Source: Gossypium raimondii
Taxonomy: Eukaryota; Streptophyta; Magnoliopsida; Malvales; Malvaceae
Assembly: GCF_025698545.1 (NCBI RefSeq)
Contig: NC_068575.1
Coordinates: forward strand, 61,327,980 to 61,391,979
Direction of reading: 5' to 3'
DNA: 64,000 nucleotides
Under the pieces are notes generated by a model. It was given only the letters and a program-made list of their open reading frames with translations, did no database searches and was not told where the DNA came from. A program made the position numbers and the translations under genes. Below, piece after piece: positions 10,161 through 23,261 of this stretch (positions are counted from its first letter, which is position 1; the number at the start of each line of letters is the position of its first letter).

Positions 10161-13100
10161 AATTATACCTAAATGCAAACTCATAACTGTATGACAGTAT
10201 TAATCAATGATTAACAAGGTTCTAAAATGCCTACATTAAAACTAGAAACAAGAAAAGCAAGATTTAACTGTCAGTAAATAGACATTACATGAAAACAAAC
10301 CCTAGCAAAACCCAGGCTGGTAGCCATGAGGAGGGTAAGGAGAGCTGCTCCTATCTCCACCTCCGTCGCCGCACGTGGTGGTTTAGGGCCGAGGATGTGG
10401 CTGCGTATAAATAACACAAGCCTAAACTGACGGTGGCGACAATATCAACATGAAAATTCAAGAAGACGAAAAAAATTAACGTGCATGGCAATAAACCTCG
10501 AACCCTTGAACTTAGGGTTACAAGATTATTCTTCATGAGCTTTTGACAGTGTTAGATCAAAGAAATTAAATATAGCTTAGAGTATATAACAACACGTACT
10601 TGAAAAGAAATGGTGAAGGATTCCAAGAGATCTGATTTTGAAATAAGGGTAAACTACAACTAAGTTCACTGAATTATTAAAAAAATTTCATTAAAGTCAT
10701 TGGACCGTTGAATTCACTACTATACGGCTTTCTTTGTTCACACTATTTACATCCTGCACCAATCAAAAGCTCTTATTTCCTATCTCTTCTATAATTTAGG
10801 TTTTATTTTCATGAAACAATTTTGAACATTGTGAATCTGTGAATCAAAATCTAAACAATTTTCTTCTCCAATCTTCAACATTGATTGTTAGATCGACTTA
10901 GATTTAAGATATGTTCTATTAGTTGTTGATGAATATTGATCCATCATACCAATCGAATCATTACTTGGAACTCGCTAGCTTTTTTTTTTAAATCTTAAAA
11001 ACTTAATAACTTAAATAAAAAATATAAAAAAATTTTAATGATTTAAATAAAAATTTTCAAATAATTTAATAACTATTTTATTACTTTTTAAAATTAAATT
11101 GCGAAAATGTAAACTTAGTAGTTAAATTGAAAAACTTTTTCTTTCCCTTGAAGATGGTAGGGTTGATTGCAAACTTCAATGTCCAATCCGTGATTCCTGA
11201 GCAAAGTTCAGATTTTCACAGATTTCCATGCTTTACCCTTTGTTTGTTTCCAATGGTTCTTAAATTTTCGTTTTCATTTTTTAAAGAATATACCAAATAG
11301 TAGAATTATTTAGAAAATGTTAGTTTTAGATAATTTTAAAAGACAATTTTTTAAAATTGAAGAGAGAAACCCTCTTGTTAATTGGTCAATTTTTCATTTT
11401 AAAAAATTAATGTCTCTCAATATTATAGTGAACCTATTACCTCCAACGACAAATTCTTTCTCAAAGTTTTGAAATTGGATTAAATCACTTTCAAGACCTA
11501 AATTTCACAATTTCTTTTAATTTTAAATTTCAATTTTTTGATTTAAGTTAAATTTTGAATCAAGTGGTAAGTTTTACACATATCATTCTTTTTAGAATAA
11601 AAATTAAAGACTTTACGTGTTACGGGCAGGTGGTACTTTCTTAAGAAAATGACAAATGGCATTTGACATTATGAACCCATCACTTAACATGACCTTTTTT
11701 CATGCTTTCTTTTGTAATCACTTTTCTATTTATACAATTTTAATCGAGAAAAAACTAAAAATCAATCTAATTTTTAAATACATTTTAATGAATACAGTAT
11801 TTGTTTAAATAATGCTTAGCTTCATATGTACTCTCATATATGTAATATATGTAATTTAAATTAAGTTTTAATTAAGCATTATTTATTATTAAGTTTACAT
11901 ATGTCTACATTGATTAAAATAAACTTCAATTGTTAAAAGGAAATTGCACTATAATATTTTATAATAAATATATTTATGTCATGTTATAAATTTATAGATA
12001 TAAAAAAACTCAATTAAATAATGAAAAGAGAAGAAAATCTCATATGTATATTTGTTTAATTGAAAACAAATTTTATGAAATATTTTCAGAAATCATCAAA
12101 TAATAAAAATATTTTATACTGATTCATCCAAACACTAAAAATATTATTTTTCTGAAAAATAAATCATATTCGTGATTTTTATTTCTCTTCAAATTATTAA
12201 TAAACCAAGTATGAATAATATAGAATTAGAAAGAAAAAACAAACAAGAAATAGGAGCAAAGACTTTGCAAAAACTCCCTTAATAATAATAAAATAATAAT
12301 TAATAACCCAAGTATGAATAGTGTGTTTCAAGCACTGTATTTTTGAGTGGACCAAGAGGGGAATGATTCATCTCATAATTATATCATTTTTAGTGCTTTG
12401 TATAGTTTCCCTGCCTGCACCGCAACTTTTTTAGACTCTGAAAATTAAGCACCCATTGTCATAATTTCCCGTTGATTTTTTTTTTTTCACTTATCAAGTA
12501 ATTGAAAAAATACATAAAATTTTATTTTGTTCATTATGTCAAATAAATCCAATTAAGTTCCTTTCATGGATGTTGATCTATGATACATTTTTTTCTCCCT
12601 CCTTCAACTTGCTTCCTACATCATCCCGTCGGCAAAACAAAAATCAATGTATCATACAAGCTTTTTATAATTAGATATAAATATTCCGAATAAATTTCGG
12701 ACCTAAGATAGTACAACTAATTTGATATACTTCTTTAGTTTATTGTTAGAGAGCCACTGCCCACAGATACTGATTTCAAGCACAAGATTTTACAAACCCC
12801 ACATAATTTCCAGTTGGCTTGACAAAAATGGAACAATAATTGAAGAATGTGGACCAAACCCCAGGCTTACAATAAATCTCATCATTTGGACAAATTTTTT
12901 TTTTAATACAGCCTTGTGATAACCTAATCATTTTTCATTTTCTCTAAGTAGTTGACATTTGTGTCAAATACATATTTGATATAAATATATTAAGGAGAAA
13001 TATCTATTTACATTGGTGTAAAATTAAAGTCATAATTTTTATACGATATATATTTTAAAATTTCAACTGTTGAATTTATCAAGATATTTGTACTTAACTT

Positions 13101-14595
13101 GCATGATCTACATGAATGAAGCATGAAAATGAAGGTTGGTTTTTAAAGTATTCATCTTATAAAAAATTACGGAAGGGTGTAAAACTACTTCATTTTTATA
13201 TCAGTGTAAATGGATTTCTCTTCATTAAGTAAAGTTTTCTAAATATATGAAAATGAATATACTTAATATTAATAAACACATATTTATATTCAACATCAAT
13301 CTTGGGCCGGTAATTGTTTGTTTCAATACGAACCTATCATTCACGATCGATTTTCAAACTGATTAACTTGTTGAATCTCTAGTTTTGAGGTGACTTTGAT
13401 TTTTTTGGGTAAAAAGATCTCCCCAATCTTTCTTAAAAAAAATCGAAGCAATTTAACCCTTGTTAATTTCAAAAGTAAGTAATTAAGACAATTAATCACA
13501 GCATTAATGTTTTTCATCAATTTTACATAAAGTTGACTGGTATAATTTACACATTCTATCAAATTGGTCATGATTTAATAAATTTAGCTTGCAATATTTT
13601 TATAAATGTGTAAATTTTGAGACTAAATTTATTGAATTTTTAGAATCAAGACCAAATTAACAAAATATGTAAACGTCGATGGCTAAATTTGTTATTATAC
13701 CATCAAAATTATGTACAAATGACAAAAAATATTAACGTCGTGGTAAATTATTCTTAATTTACTCAATTTCAAATTGAAAGGAATTGGAGAAGTTCTTTTA
13801 CCAAATGTGAAAAGTTTAATACTTAAAGAGTTGTTGTAAATTTAAAAATTCATGTTATTTTTTAAGGTAAAATTCATATTATTCTAACTCTCAAATATAT
13901 AATTAATAATTATATTCTATCTTAATTAATTTATATATAATGAATTATATAACAAATAAAATCAAAATTTATGTTGTATAATCTTTCAACCACCAAAATA
14001 TATGAATATATATTCAATACAGATTTGTTTAGATGTTTTAAGCTTTTCAAGTATTTATACGAATCTTTACTATACTCATTTTCGACTATGAATTAAGTAC
14101 AAATATCAAATACAAATATTTTAAAAAAAAATTTGGGAATAACATAAATTTATAGAAGTTATGAAGGTACGTAATTGGGTTAAATTTATCTGAGACAAGC
14201 AAGAACTGGCTCGATCATGTCGAAGTCCCAAGACAAGAAATTTCAGACCATAGCATCGCACAATTACATGTCATTGAAGAGACACGCTTATACTATATTT
14301 GTCCATGATATGAGGAAAAAAGAAAGAGATTTGAGAGGAAAATGAAACAAATATAAATTAACTTATTTTTTCATCCAATTGTTTCACTGACTTGTAACAT
14401 ACATAATTTATGGATTGGAAGGCGAGAAGCCTTCTTTCTTACTAACATGACAAATATTGTATAAATAGATGAGAATTGAGTATTGGTTAAGGTAAGAGAC
14501 CTTAACCATTTTATCTAACCCTTGACATATCAAAACACCAAATTTAACACGCCCAGAAAAAAAAAGAACACGTAAAAGAAAAACCCAAACATTGC
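10161..14595. other. Gene-poor AT-rich interval
   Basis: Apart from one MITE (12991-13228) I see no supported gene. Around 10325-10440 there is a small GC-rich island with a 34-codon + strand frame (start 10327) and an overlapping - strand frame; neither matches a family I know. From about 10648 there is text of the kind 'gggtaaactacaactaag' that resembles MITE ends, but I could not find the partner end. Confidence 0.4.
12991..13228. mobile_element. MITE, about 240 bp, inverted ends
   Basis: The left end, TAAGGAGAAATATCTATTTA, is matched by the reverse complement of the right end, AATGAAGAGAAATCCATTTA. The arms then share 'cattggtgtaaaa' and 'cactgatataaaa'. The flanks both read TTAA/TTAAG-like, so the exact target duplication is uncertain. 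It is non-coding. Confidence 0.55.
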
Positions 14596-15003
14596 TTAAG
14601 CACATTTGTAACCAGCAGGCATTTGCTTTTCGCAGGAATTGAGGAGCAAAGACAATGAAACAGGAACGTTTAGGTTAACCCCCAACACATTAGCTTTAAT
14701 AGCAGTGCAAAGGCAAACAGCAGCATCGAGATCAGCCAAACCCGAAATGAGTGAGCAGCATTGGGTCCTCGACGGTCCAACAACAACGCGCACTGAGCCC
14801 AACAAATCAGCACAAACACCTAGTTTCAGTGTATCTTTGGGGCAAGTGGCTGGCTGTTTAGGTGCCGAGGGTGGGCTCTTGTGGGTAGGCTTGTGGCTCT
14901 TTGGTGGTGGTGGGCAAGGCACGTAGGTAGAGCTAACCAAAGTGAAGAACAACAAGTTCAAGGTAAGAAGAAGAGCAGCGGATGCAACAGTGTTGGAAGC
15001 CAT
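14596..15003 (-). CDS. Hybrid proline-rich / 8-cysteine-motif secreted protein, diverged fourth member
   Basis: This 135-residue, intronless protein is on the opposite strand to the three-gene array. The start is taken at 15003 (MASNTVASAALLLTLNLLFF) because it gives a signal peptide aligned to the paralogues; the longer open frame upstream is 5' UTR and promoter. Signal peptide 1-25 is followed by a proline-rich linker with PPPP and KSHKPTHKSPPSAP, then the eight-cysteine module (TCPKD...GVC...CC...CLC...SC...YKCA). The sequence differs clearly from genes 1-3, so it is an older paralogue. TATAAAA lies 91 bp upstream. Its role is probably secreted and cell-wall or membrane associated, as in other HyPRPs. 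Confidence 0.92.
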   Translation of the reverse strand: MASNTVASAALLLTLNLLFFTLVSSTYVPCPPPPKSHKPTHKSPPSAPKQPATCPKDTLKLGVCADLLGSVRVVVGPSRTQCCSLISGLADLDAAVCLCTAIKANVLGVNLNVPVSLSLLLNSCEKQMPAGYKCA

Positions 15004-15110
15004 GTCTGGTTTTTTTTTTTTTTTCTTGCAGTGATATCTTAGAGACTCAATGCAAGTGTTGTTGAGTGAGGAAATGTTGAAGCAGGGCGAGGCTTTTATA
15101 GAGCAAAAGG
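15004..15110 (-). promoter_or_regulatory. Core promoter of the diverged HyPRP gene
   Basis: On the - strand CTATAAAAGCC (TATAAAA at 15094-15100) precedes the ATG by 91 bp, the same spacing as in genes 1 and 2. A T-run just before the ATG (15011-15024 on the + strand) makes the 5' UTR end in an A-rich stretch. Confidence 0.65.
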
Positions 15111-16012
15111 GCCATGGCAGTGAAACCCCATGTGGGCACGTTGGGTTGGGGTACAACCTGGAAGATCACAACATGCAGGGATAAGCTTTAAAAATAGGGT
15201 GATGAAAATATGGATCTGTCTGCAATTTTAAGTCGACAAGTATTAAGCTTCCACAAATTAAAAGAAAATAATTATATAAAGATTAAAAGATAGAAATGAA
15301 AGATACACATCTCATTGCTATAAATCCAAAAACTATTCTTGTTTTCACATACTAGTTGTAAGATCATAATGTCAACAGGGTTTTAAAAATATGAAGTTAT
15401 GAATTTATTTATTATGATAATAATATTGTAATTCTAAGGAATTTTGGAAGAGAAAGGGGACAGACACGTCAACTTTTTCATTTTAAGGTTTGCTATTGTT
15501 CAAATTTAATGCCAGTGTTGTCACGACGGCCAACATAGGTAAACTTAGTAGGTGGCTTATGTAGATTTGATTTTCGAAATGAAGTTCTATATTAAACATA
15601 CTTATTTATGCTGAAAATAATAAAATTATTACATGGAAAAATCATGTCCACGTACAAATTAAGAGAGAAATTATTAGTGGTGATTAAAAAAGTTTAATAA
15701 TCAACAGAAATATACAAGCTTGAAGCTTTTCTATGAACATGTTTTTATTACTGCAAATCACGTGTGCTTTCCACCGAATAATTGCTAAAGCAATTGTACA
15801 TATAGCACCTGTAATTATTATCCTATTATCTTTATCACCAAAGTTGAAAATAATTATTAAATACTAAATTATATAAGAAAATTTATCGTATAATTGTATT
15901 TTATCGTATTGAAAATTTCAAATATTCTTATCTTATTATAAACGTATGAGTTAATATTTATTTTTAAATTTAAATTCATTTTATTTTATTTTAAATCATG
16001 TCTCCTCTTTTA

Positions 16013-16162
16013 GGGTGGGTTTGGATGGGCGATTGGATGCGGTGCGGTGCGTTTAACTTACTTTTTGTCTCACTCTACAGTATCGCTACAGTATCTAATC
16101 TCACCACCACCGCTGTTTTTACACTAGCTGCAGGTAAACACACCGCCCATTCAAACTCACCC
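16013..16162. mobile_element. MITE, GGGTGGGTTTRGATGG family, copy 2, TTA target duplication
   Basis: It begins GGGTGGGTTTGGATGGGCG and ends CGCCCATTCAAACTCACCC, a near-perfect inverted pair. It is flanked on both sides by TTA. The 3-bp TTA/TAA duplication and small size fit a PIF/Harbinger (Tourist-like) non-autonomous element. It is the same family as 1201-1331 but GC-richer inside. Confidence 0.8.
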
Positions 16163-16199
16163 TTAGTTTCCTGCATAAAATTATAGTCTGAGTTTATAA

Positions 16200-16816
16200 G
16201 TAGGGACACCCGGTCCGGTTTGAAGGCCCGCTAGAAATGTGAGAGGGTTTGGGTAAAAATATAGGCCCGAAAAATGAGCTTGGATAAAAAAATAAAGCCC
16301 GCTTAAAAAATAGGCTGGGCCTCGGGTAAGGTATTTTTTGCCCGGCCCCGGCCCGAATTCATTGAAGGACAAAAAATCTATTTTTTAATATTATTTTTTA
16401 TTATAATTTTCTCCCTATTTTGCTACCATTTTACTATTATGTTGCTACTATTTTATAGTTAATGTTTGGATATTTTATAAAACTTATTTTATTGTTAATT
16501 TTGTTATTATTTTAAAGACATTTGTTAATTTTGTTATTATTTTAGAGGCATATTTGCTTGTTAAGTTGCATCCAATTCATAGTGTTACTTAAGTATACAT
16601 ATTTGTAAAAATTTATTTTCAATTTGTTGGGAAATATTTATTTTGATGTTTTTAGTATTTTTATGTATTATATATATGTTAAAATATATAAAAATTAATA
16701 TGAGCAGACTGGATCGGACCCAGATTTTAACAATTTTATCCAAATCGGACTTAAGCAAATTTTACACCCATTTTTGGACCGGGCCGGGCCGGGCCGGGCC
16801 AGCGCATACACACCTC
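16200..16816. repeat. GC-rich-ended interspersed repeat with AT-rich core
   Basis: The left part has repeated 'ggcccg', 'gcccgctt' and 'gcccggccccggcccg' words. The right part has 'gggccgggccgggccgggcc' followed by 'cacacctctag'. About 370 bp between them is AT-rich. The contrast with the neighbouring DNA and the 'aggtgtg'-type edge are typical of a dispersed plant repeat of uncertain class. I could not define inverted ends or a target duplication. Confidence 0.45.
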
Positions 16817-19800
16817 TAGTGTGAGTTAACATTAATGGTATCATAACAATAATTAAATATAAGATTATCTATAAATAAACACCCCCACAAGGCACGAGAA
16901 TACAAATGTCTAATTAATGCTAATTCAGTAGCTTCTTGTAGTATACAATCACTGCTACTATATATAAATATATATAAAAGAGAGAAATGATTGTGGAGCC
17001 ACACACATGTGAATGCTGATGAGGTAGTGTTGTCTCTTAGCTTTCATGGTGAACTGGAAAAAACCAGAACGATGGGGATTTGCAGAGGAAACCTTTCTCT
17101 AGCAATTAAGCACACATGGCCCTTCTTAGTTCTATAAGTTACCCACTGTTGGTCCTCAAGCTTTCAATTCAAAGCACAGCTTTATTATTATTATTATTAT
17201 TATTCATTAATGTCATTTATTTTCTTTTGAGTTTTTCTTGGTTTTATTTTTCCTTTTCATTTTCCCGGAAAAGTCCAACTGAAAGTGAAACCCCATTCGC
17301 AACCAAACTTCCTTTAATTCCAAGATAAAACTATATAGAGAAAGTACGAACCATTTTTCTGTCTTGTTTCAGTCTTCGAGGATTTGGTTTATTATAATAA
17401 CGGTTAGGTTAAAATATAATATCGTTCGTTTATTTAGAATTTAATTTTTTTTTCAAGATTCTTTTAAATTTAAAATATAAGTATGATTAAAATTTTTTCT
17501 GTTATGCCACATTTTGAAGTGAACAAAAAAAAAAATTAATAATTATGTGTAAAGAGCACTTTTGATGGTGGAAGGAAACGTTGCGCAAATAAGTGAATGA
17601 GATGTACCGAAAGAAATGGAGAAGAAGATTATAATTAGAGTAGATACAGTAACACTGAAGAAAGATAATAAATTAAAAGAACTTTAGAGAGAATTTTGAG
17701 AGTAGAATTTCAAAGTTTCAAAAGTCTTTTCACTAGTCATTAAAGGCTCCTATCTATAATGTTCCAAGAATAGGAGTTACAAAGCTAGCAATTAATGAGA
17801 ATAAAGGAATAAATTTTAGTTACAATGGCATTACTAGTTAAGAGAGAATGGTGAAGGTTTTGTTTGTGATGGTGATGATGAATAATGAAGAAGAGTTCAC
17901 CATGTTTTTGAAAAAATAGAACAACACTCAGTGTTACAGGAAAATGTTAAAAGAAGAAACCTCTTAATTACCTCCATATTTGATCCACCAAGCCAGACTC
18001 TCTGAAACATCCCAAAAGTGAAGATAACCCAAAAACTCTGTCATATTTCGAGGTTACTCCCACTTCTTCTATTTTGGCGAAACGGTACCATATGAAACAT
18101 TTCTTGAAAGGTAAGATGATTGTTATTTTTGGATGAGAGTTGTTCTAAATATAGTTATTCTTGAAACAAGAGTTGTTTCGTTCTCAACAAGGAGCTGTTT
18201 TGAAATAACAACTACATTGGATGACAATTGTTTTTACTAAAATTCTGTTTTGAACATAGTGATTATGGACATAGTTGTTCTCGACAACTATTCTAAACAA
18301 GAGATAATTTGCTCCGAAAGAGATACATTTGGTAGCACAATTTTTTAAAATATAATATTCTTTTGTTTTAAGGAAGAGATAAAATGTTAGCAACCAAAAT
18401 TAAATATCTATATTATGTAACAAAAAAAATTGACGTTGTAATGAACCCGAATTTAATAAAAGAATTTTAAACATTGAACTTATATTTTAAAATTGAAAAA
18501 ACAATTAATTCATTTAAATAAAAATAAATCAACTAAATTCTTAAAACCTAAAAGATAGATGGATTTAGAGTATATGTTTAATATTTTAAAAATTGAATAA
18601 TTTGATGAGTCAAAAGTCATATTTCAACCTACTCGGTGGTGTTTGAAACCAAAATCAATTGGACTTAAAAATAAATAATAAAGAAAAAGGCGGTTAAAGT
18701 GAGACGTTGAAAATTAAGCTAAATTAGAAGTGAGAATAAATAATTATCCCTTAATCCTTCCACTAATGTCTGTCAATATTCCTTAGCTGGCAATAAATCT
18801 CATCATTTGCTGACCAAATCCATCCGCAATGTTTTTTTATTTTCCTTAAACCTGGTGAAAACCTCCAATTTTGTTTCTATATATTAAGGTTTTGAACACT
18901 TTAGAATAAAATACTGTATCTTGAATGCCAGATTTTGGTTTTTTCTGTTTTTTTTGGGACACAAGAAAAAAAATAATCGAACTTAAGAAAATCAAAAACC
19001 TCAAACTATTGAATGCCAGATTATCACACAAATGAATTTTTTATAATATATATTAAAAATATTATATAAAATGAAATATGAAGTTTTAATTGAATTTGTA
19101 TTGATTTTGTATAAAAGATAAATATTTAAAAGATTTAATTTACGTTCAATTTGACATAAAACAAAAAGTTAGAAAATATGATGGTTGATCGTTAAATTAT
19201 TAATCCTACAAAACATATAGAAAGTGTAAATACACTTTAATTTTACACCTTTCTCATATAAGTATATATTTAAAATAATTATTCTGCTAGTAAAATAAAT
19301 AAAAACTTCCGAAATTTATATATAATTAATATTTTTTGTGATCACCATTCACCACCAGCCAGCAGTCAAGTAGCCCAGATTTCACGCCGATTAATCGGAG
19401 AATTTTGATTGCTTTGAAAATTATTTTTTAGGAAAACTACAGAAACTTAATCATTTAGTCTACTATCTAAAATCTTTTTCTATGTCCACGCCGATTAAAC
19501 GAGGAATTTTCTGTTTTTTATTGCCGTGAAAACGATTTGCACCACCGGAAATGTTGACTCTCACACCAATTTGCAATTCCGATAACAAACAAAGCTTTTG
19601 ATGTACACCATCAGCGTGCATTTCACCGCTCCTTTCACATATAAACTCGTTTTCTTTTTTTTTTAATCTGTAATTTATTTTTTACTTCTCGAGATATTTA
19701 TTGGATCGAATTCAGCGATCTATCAACCTCGTGCTGATAATAAATTTTAATTATGTAAATATAACTGATTTTGATTGTAATATAGATGGTGTGGATTCTT

Positions 19801-20066
19801 TTCTTTTTCCTTTTATGGCTACAAACAATTGTGGGACATTTAGACAAAAGCCTTGTTGTCAACTCCCATACTCAAAAGCAAAGGATTGTGAGCAAGTTGT
19901 TGCTGTTTCTTTCTTTCAATCTTGTCACTATTAGCAGACTTGATTTACCAACATGTGCATATGTGCCCACTTATATTTTTTTTCGATTTCTGAGATGATA
20001 ATATATGGTATAAATTTAGATAGCTATTATTTTAATAATGTAGGGTTTGGAAAGTTATTTAGTCAT

Positions 20067-20238
20067 TAAATTTGGGTGTAATCCTTTGTAATTACACAAA
20101 GAAAGCATGTTTATGTAACTATTGTAATTGGTGGGTTTGGACGAATTAGGTGTAATTGGAGTACCTAATCACACTTTACAAATCTTACAAGAAATGTGAG
20201 AATTAGAGTAATTACACATATAATTACACTCAAATTTA
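20067..20238. mobile_element. MITE, TAAATTTGGGTGTAAT ends, 172 bp
   Basis: The left end, TAAATTTGGGTGTAAT, is matched by the inverted right end ATTACACTCAAATTTA. Additional 'gtaattacac' inverted words lie inside each arm. It is non-coding, and the size and structure are those of a small DNA-transposon derivative. Confidence 0.7.
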
Positions 20239-21966
20239 GTTGACGAAAAATCCCTGACTATATGATTAAGGAATAAGGTGAATAATCACTTTTCACTCAT
20301 GCAACTATCAGTCAGTTACTTATAACCTACATACCTCTGCTAGATTCCCTTAAACCAAAAGCACTCATTAACATTTAACTGTTTTACCTAATTAGAAACT
20401 CCTTTGTCGTGCATATTTAGTTTTGAGTGAAAGAATATGTCTTTGTCAAGCTTTAGGTAATTGTTCTACCAATCATACTGTTCTTTTAGCAAATTTTGGC
20501 ACCAAACTCATAGAAAAAGAAATCCACAATCGATTATCTAAGTGTTTTTGAGTTCCAAAGAGTAAGCAAAGTTCGAACAAAGGATCTACCTATGCTTCTC
20601 TACTCGCAAGTTTTCGCATGGATATACATTATCTGCTGAACAAAGGATTAACCAAATGAATCTATAACTGATATAAAGGGTTAATAGTTTTGTAACTTCA
20701 ATTAATTCAGTTAATTATAGTTAGGGTCGAATAATAATCAAACTGATTGTTTCAAGACCTCTAAACCAAAGAGAGGAATAGATGGACTGCAAAACGATGC
20801 CGTTCCCTCCCATGATCCTCGACGCTACATTGCTCAATCTTCAGCCATTTTTTTTCCCTTTGTGGATTCACGTAGCCAATCCTATGGGCCATTGCCCATC
20901 AACGTGGCATACACAAAAACGAAACCGGCTCAAAGCCCATCAATGTTGACCCATTAAAACGAATTTATTGATAAATAGATCTTACTTCATAGCAATAATG
21001 CAAGTTAAAGAAAGCAGTCAACACAAAAACTACTGTGTAATCTGTGCTCCTAATTTTTCAACTAGCAAGCTACCATATCACTTGAGAACAAGAGAAGCTA
21101 CTGAATAAACAGCCAATACCAGAGTTGTTTCAGTAAAGGAAATGAAGCTGATAACAACAATGGCATTAACCCCATTTCCTTGTTGCTGCCATTGACGAAA
21201 TGAATCAATCCATAAGTGAACGAGAATAAGTTAACAATTGCTGCCATTGTTAGTGGTACAAACATGGCAGATGACACCCCAAATTCAAACAACCCTTGCA
21301 CGTATCTTTTCCTTTGCTCATCGTCGACTACCTTTCTGGTGACATTGAAACCCTGTGTCGGAATCCCAATGGATTTAAGCAAGAACTCGGTTAACCCAAA
21401 CAAGAAACATGAAAGCCCTTTGATCATCCACAGTCTCTGATCACTCCACCATCTTTGTATTGTTCCCCCACCAACACAGTGCTCTAAGAAATCTTGCCCA
21501 TATGCTCCAAGAAACACTAACACGTAAAGGAGAAACCATGGCTCAGAGACCTTTGGGAAGATATTGAGACCATTGAGGAGAGCAAGTTGAGGGACAAAGG
21601 AATATGTAGTGATTGGAATTGACAAAATGGAAGAATATGCATAGCTTGAATAGCCTAACCCGATGAACAGCCCCATAGCTTTAACAGCAAAAGTTATTGG
21701 ACTGTATCTTCAAGAAGCCACTTCAAGGAGACCAATTTGCCACCTCTTGTTCTGAAAAGGAACATCAAGAAGGTTTAAGGGTGCATTTCCCATAAATGCA
21801 GCCTTTTCAGGATTGCAGAATATGGACCTCCATCCTTCACATTTCAGTCTAAAACCTGTGTAAAAGTCCTCCACCAGTAACCCATATCTAAACCCAATCT
21901 GTCACATATCACTGTTTTGCAAGCGTGTATAATCACAACAGCAAAAGCCAAAGGAAACATGCATGG

Positions 21967-22119
21967 ATGTATGTATGTATGTATGTATGTATGTATGTAT
22001 GTATGTATGTATGTATGTATGTATGTATGTATGTATGTATGTATGTATGTATGTATGTATGTATGTATGTATGTATGTATGTATGTATGTATGTATGTAT
22101 GTATGTATGTATGTATGTA
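21967..22119. repeat. (ATGT)n microsatellite, 153 bp, about 38 units
   Basis: This is a perfect run of ATGT on the + strand (ACAT on the coding strand of the CSLG relic). It lies in the intron between the GSK and IGFRYG exon ends of the pseudogene. It creates open frames on both strands (YVCM and YIHT repeats) that are not genes. Confidence 0.98.
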
Positions 22120-22649
22120 CAGCCACAGGTTATCTTAGAGCCCCATTTGCTCTGGTTTTCATAATTGCATCCAGCTACTCGGTGAGCAACTTCAAGAACT
22201 GATGGAGAAGTAATGGGATTGTTCACAACATAATCAGGACTTAATTCCCTTATTTCCGGTGAAACCAAAGTTAACGGGTCGCCGAACAAAGATCGCCGGC
22301 GAATAAAACAGCAAGTTCCCATATAATTAGGTCCGGATAACCCATCTAAGCCAGAAGGATTAAGTTTAAACAAACGTATAAGCCTACCAGCATAACTATC
22401 AGTCTCATTTAGACCATGGAATTCTTGAGGAAACTGAATGTAAGCCAATCGATTCCGGATTTCAGGGTCTAACACATAACAAAAGGCAAGAAAGGGTGTT
22501 CTAGGATCATTCGAATACATGTTGCAGTCTTAAGGTTAAAATTATAGGCGCATTTGTCATAACAGCAAAAACACGAACCTTCAAACACAAAATTGGCCAT
22601 ATATAAGTAGATCCACATATATAATTATACACTTAAAAAAATAAAGTTC

Positions 22650-22656
<7 letters not shown>

Positions 22657-22680
<24 letters not shown>
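22657..22680. repeat. (TA)n microsatellite
   Basis: About 24 bp of TA repeats directly follow the donor site of the second CSLG relic exon on the - strand. Confidence 0.9.
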
Positions 22681-23261
22681 CCAGGACATTAAGGGCACCG
22701 GCTTTGAAATGGTGAGGAGATGTGAGGCGCTCTTCTGTGTAGAGACATAAACCAGGTTTGGCAAACAATGGCCTGTAATGTCTCTGTCTTGGTTTTTCTC
22801 CAACAAAACCTGGTTATAGACAAATAACAACGTTGTTCTGTCGATTGACATGCATTCATTAATTTCTGACGTAAATGTTGTGTTGAAAAACCTGAATTAG
22901 AGGGATGATTTTGACGGGTAAATCCATGATCGGTTCTCCATTTACTGAAAGCCTGATGATCTTTATCGTTGGTTATGTACTCATCATCAACTCTTCCAGT
23001 TTCAACAACGTTTTCCTTTCTGAATTTCATGCTCTCATACATTACCTGCAACAATTTTAACCCTTAAAAGTTTTCAATTTATTACTGTTTATGTCACTAT
23101 CTTCGTACCTTTATGTCTTTCACTCGAATATGAACTTATATCGAATTTTCCACTATTTTGGGAAATGACGATTACTTATTTTTAATGTACAATTAGTCCT
23201 TTTTAAGTGACTAGTGATTTTTATTTAAGAGAAAATAACAGTAAAATTTGGCTTGGTTAAA

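Larger units (their letters stand above)
15181..21050. other. Gene-poor interval with MITEs and repeats
   Basis: It holds two MITEs (16013-16162, 20067-20238), a GC-rich interspersed repeat (16200-16816), a short (TTA)n run near 17186-17202 and otherwise AT-rich DNA. The frames at 17116-17328 and 19701-19998 are hydrophobic and low-complexity with no family match. I see no supported gene. Confidence 0.5.

Noticed and set aside
17116-17328. 70-codon + strand frame with a poly-Leu stretch and a tail ending LPLIPR
   Set aside because: The leucines come from a (TTA)n run. The tail has only a faint resemblance to a secreted signalling peptide and lacks a conserved motif.
19701-19998. Two overlapping + strand frames, one hydrophobic
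   Set aside because: Overlapping alternative frames with no family features in AT-rich spacer.
22134-22150. Possible AT-AC (U12-type) intron in the CSLG relic because the donor reads ATAACC
   Set aside because: The U12 donor consensus (ATATCCTT) is not matched. A single G to A change of GTAACC in a gene with many other breaks is simpler.
21902-22202. Several overlapping frames on both strands with YVCM or YIHT repeats
   Set aside because: A period-4 microsatellite without stops is open in all frames; these are artefacts of (ATGT)n.
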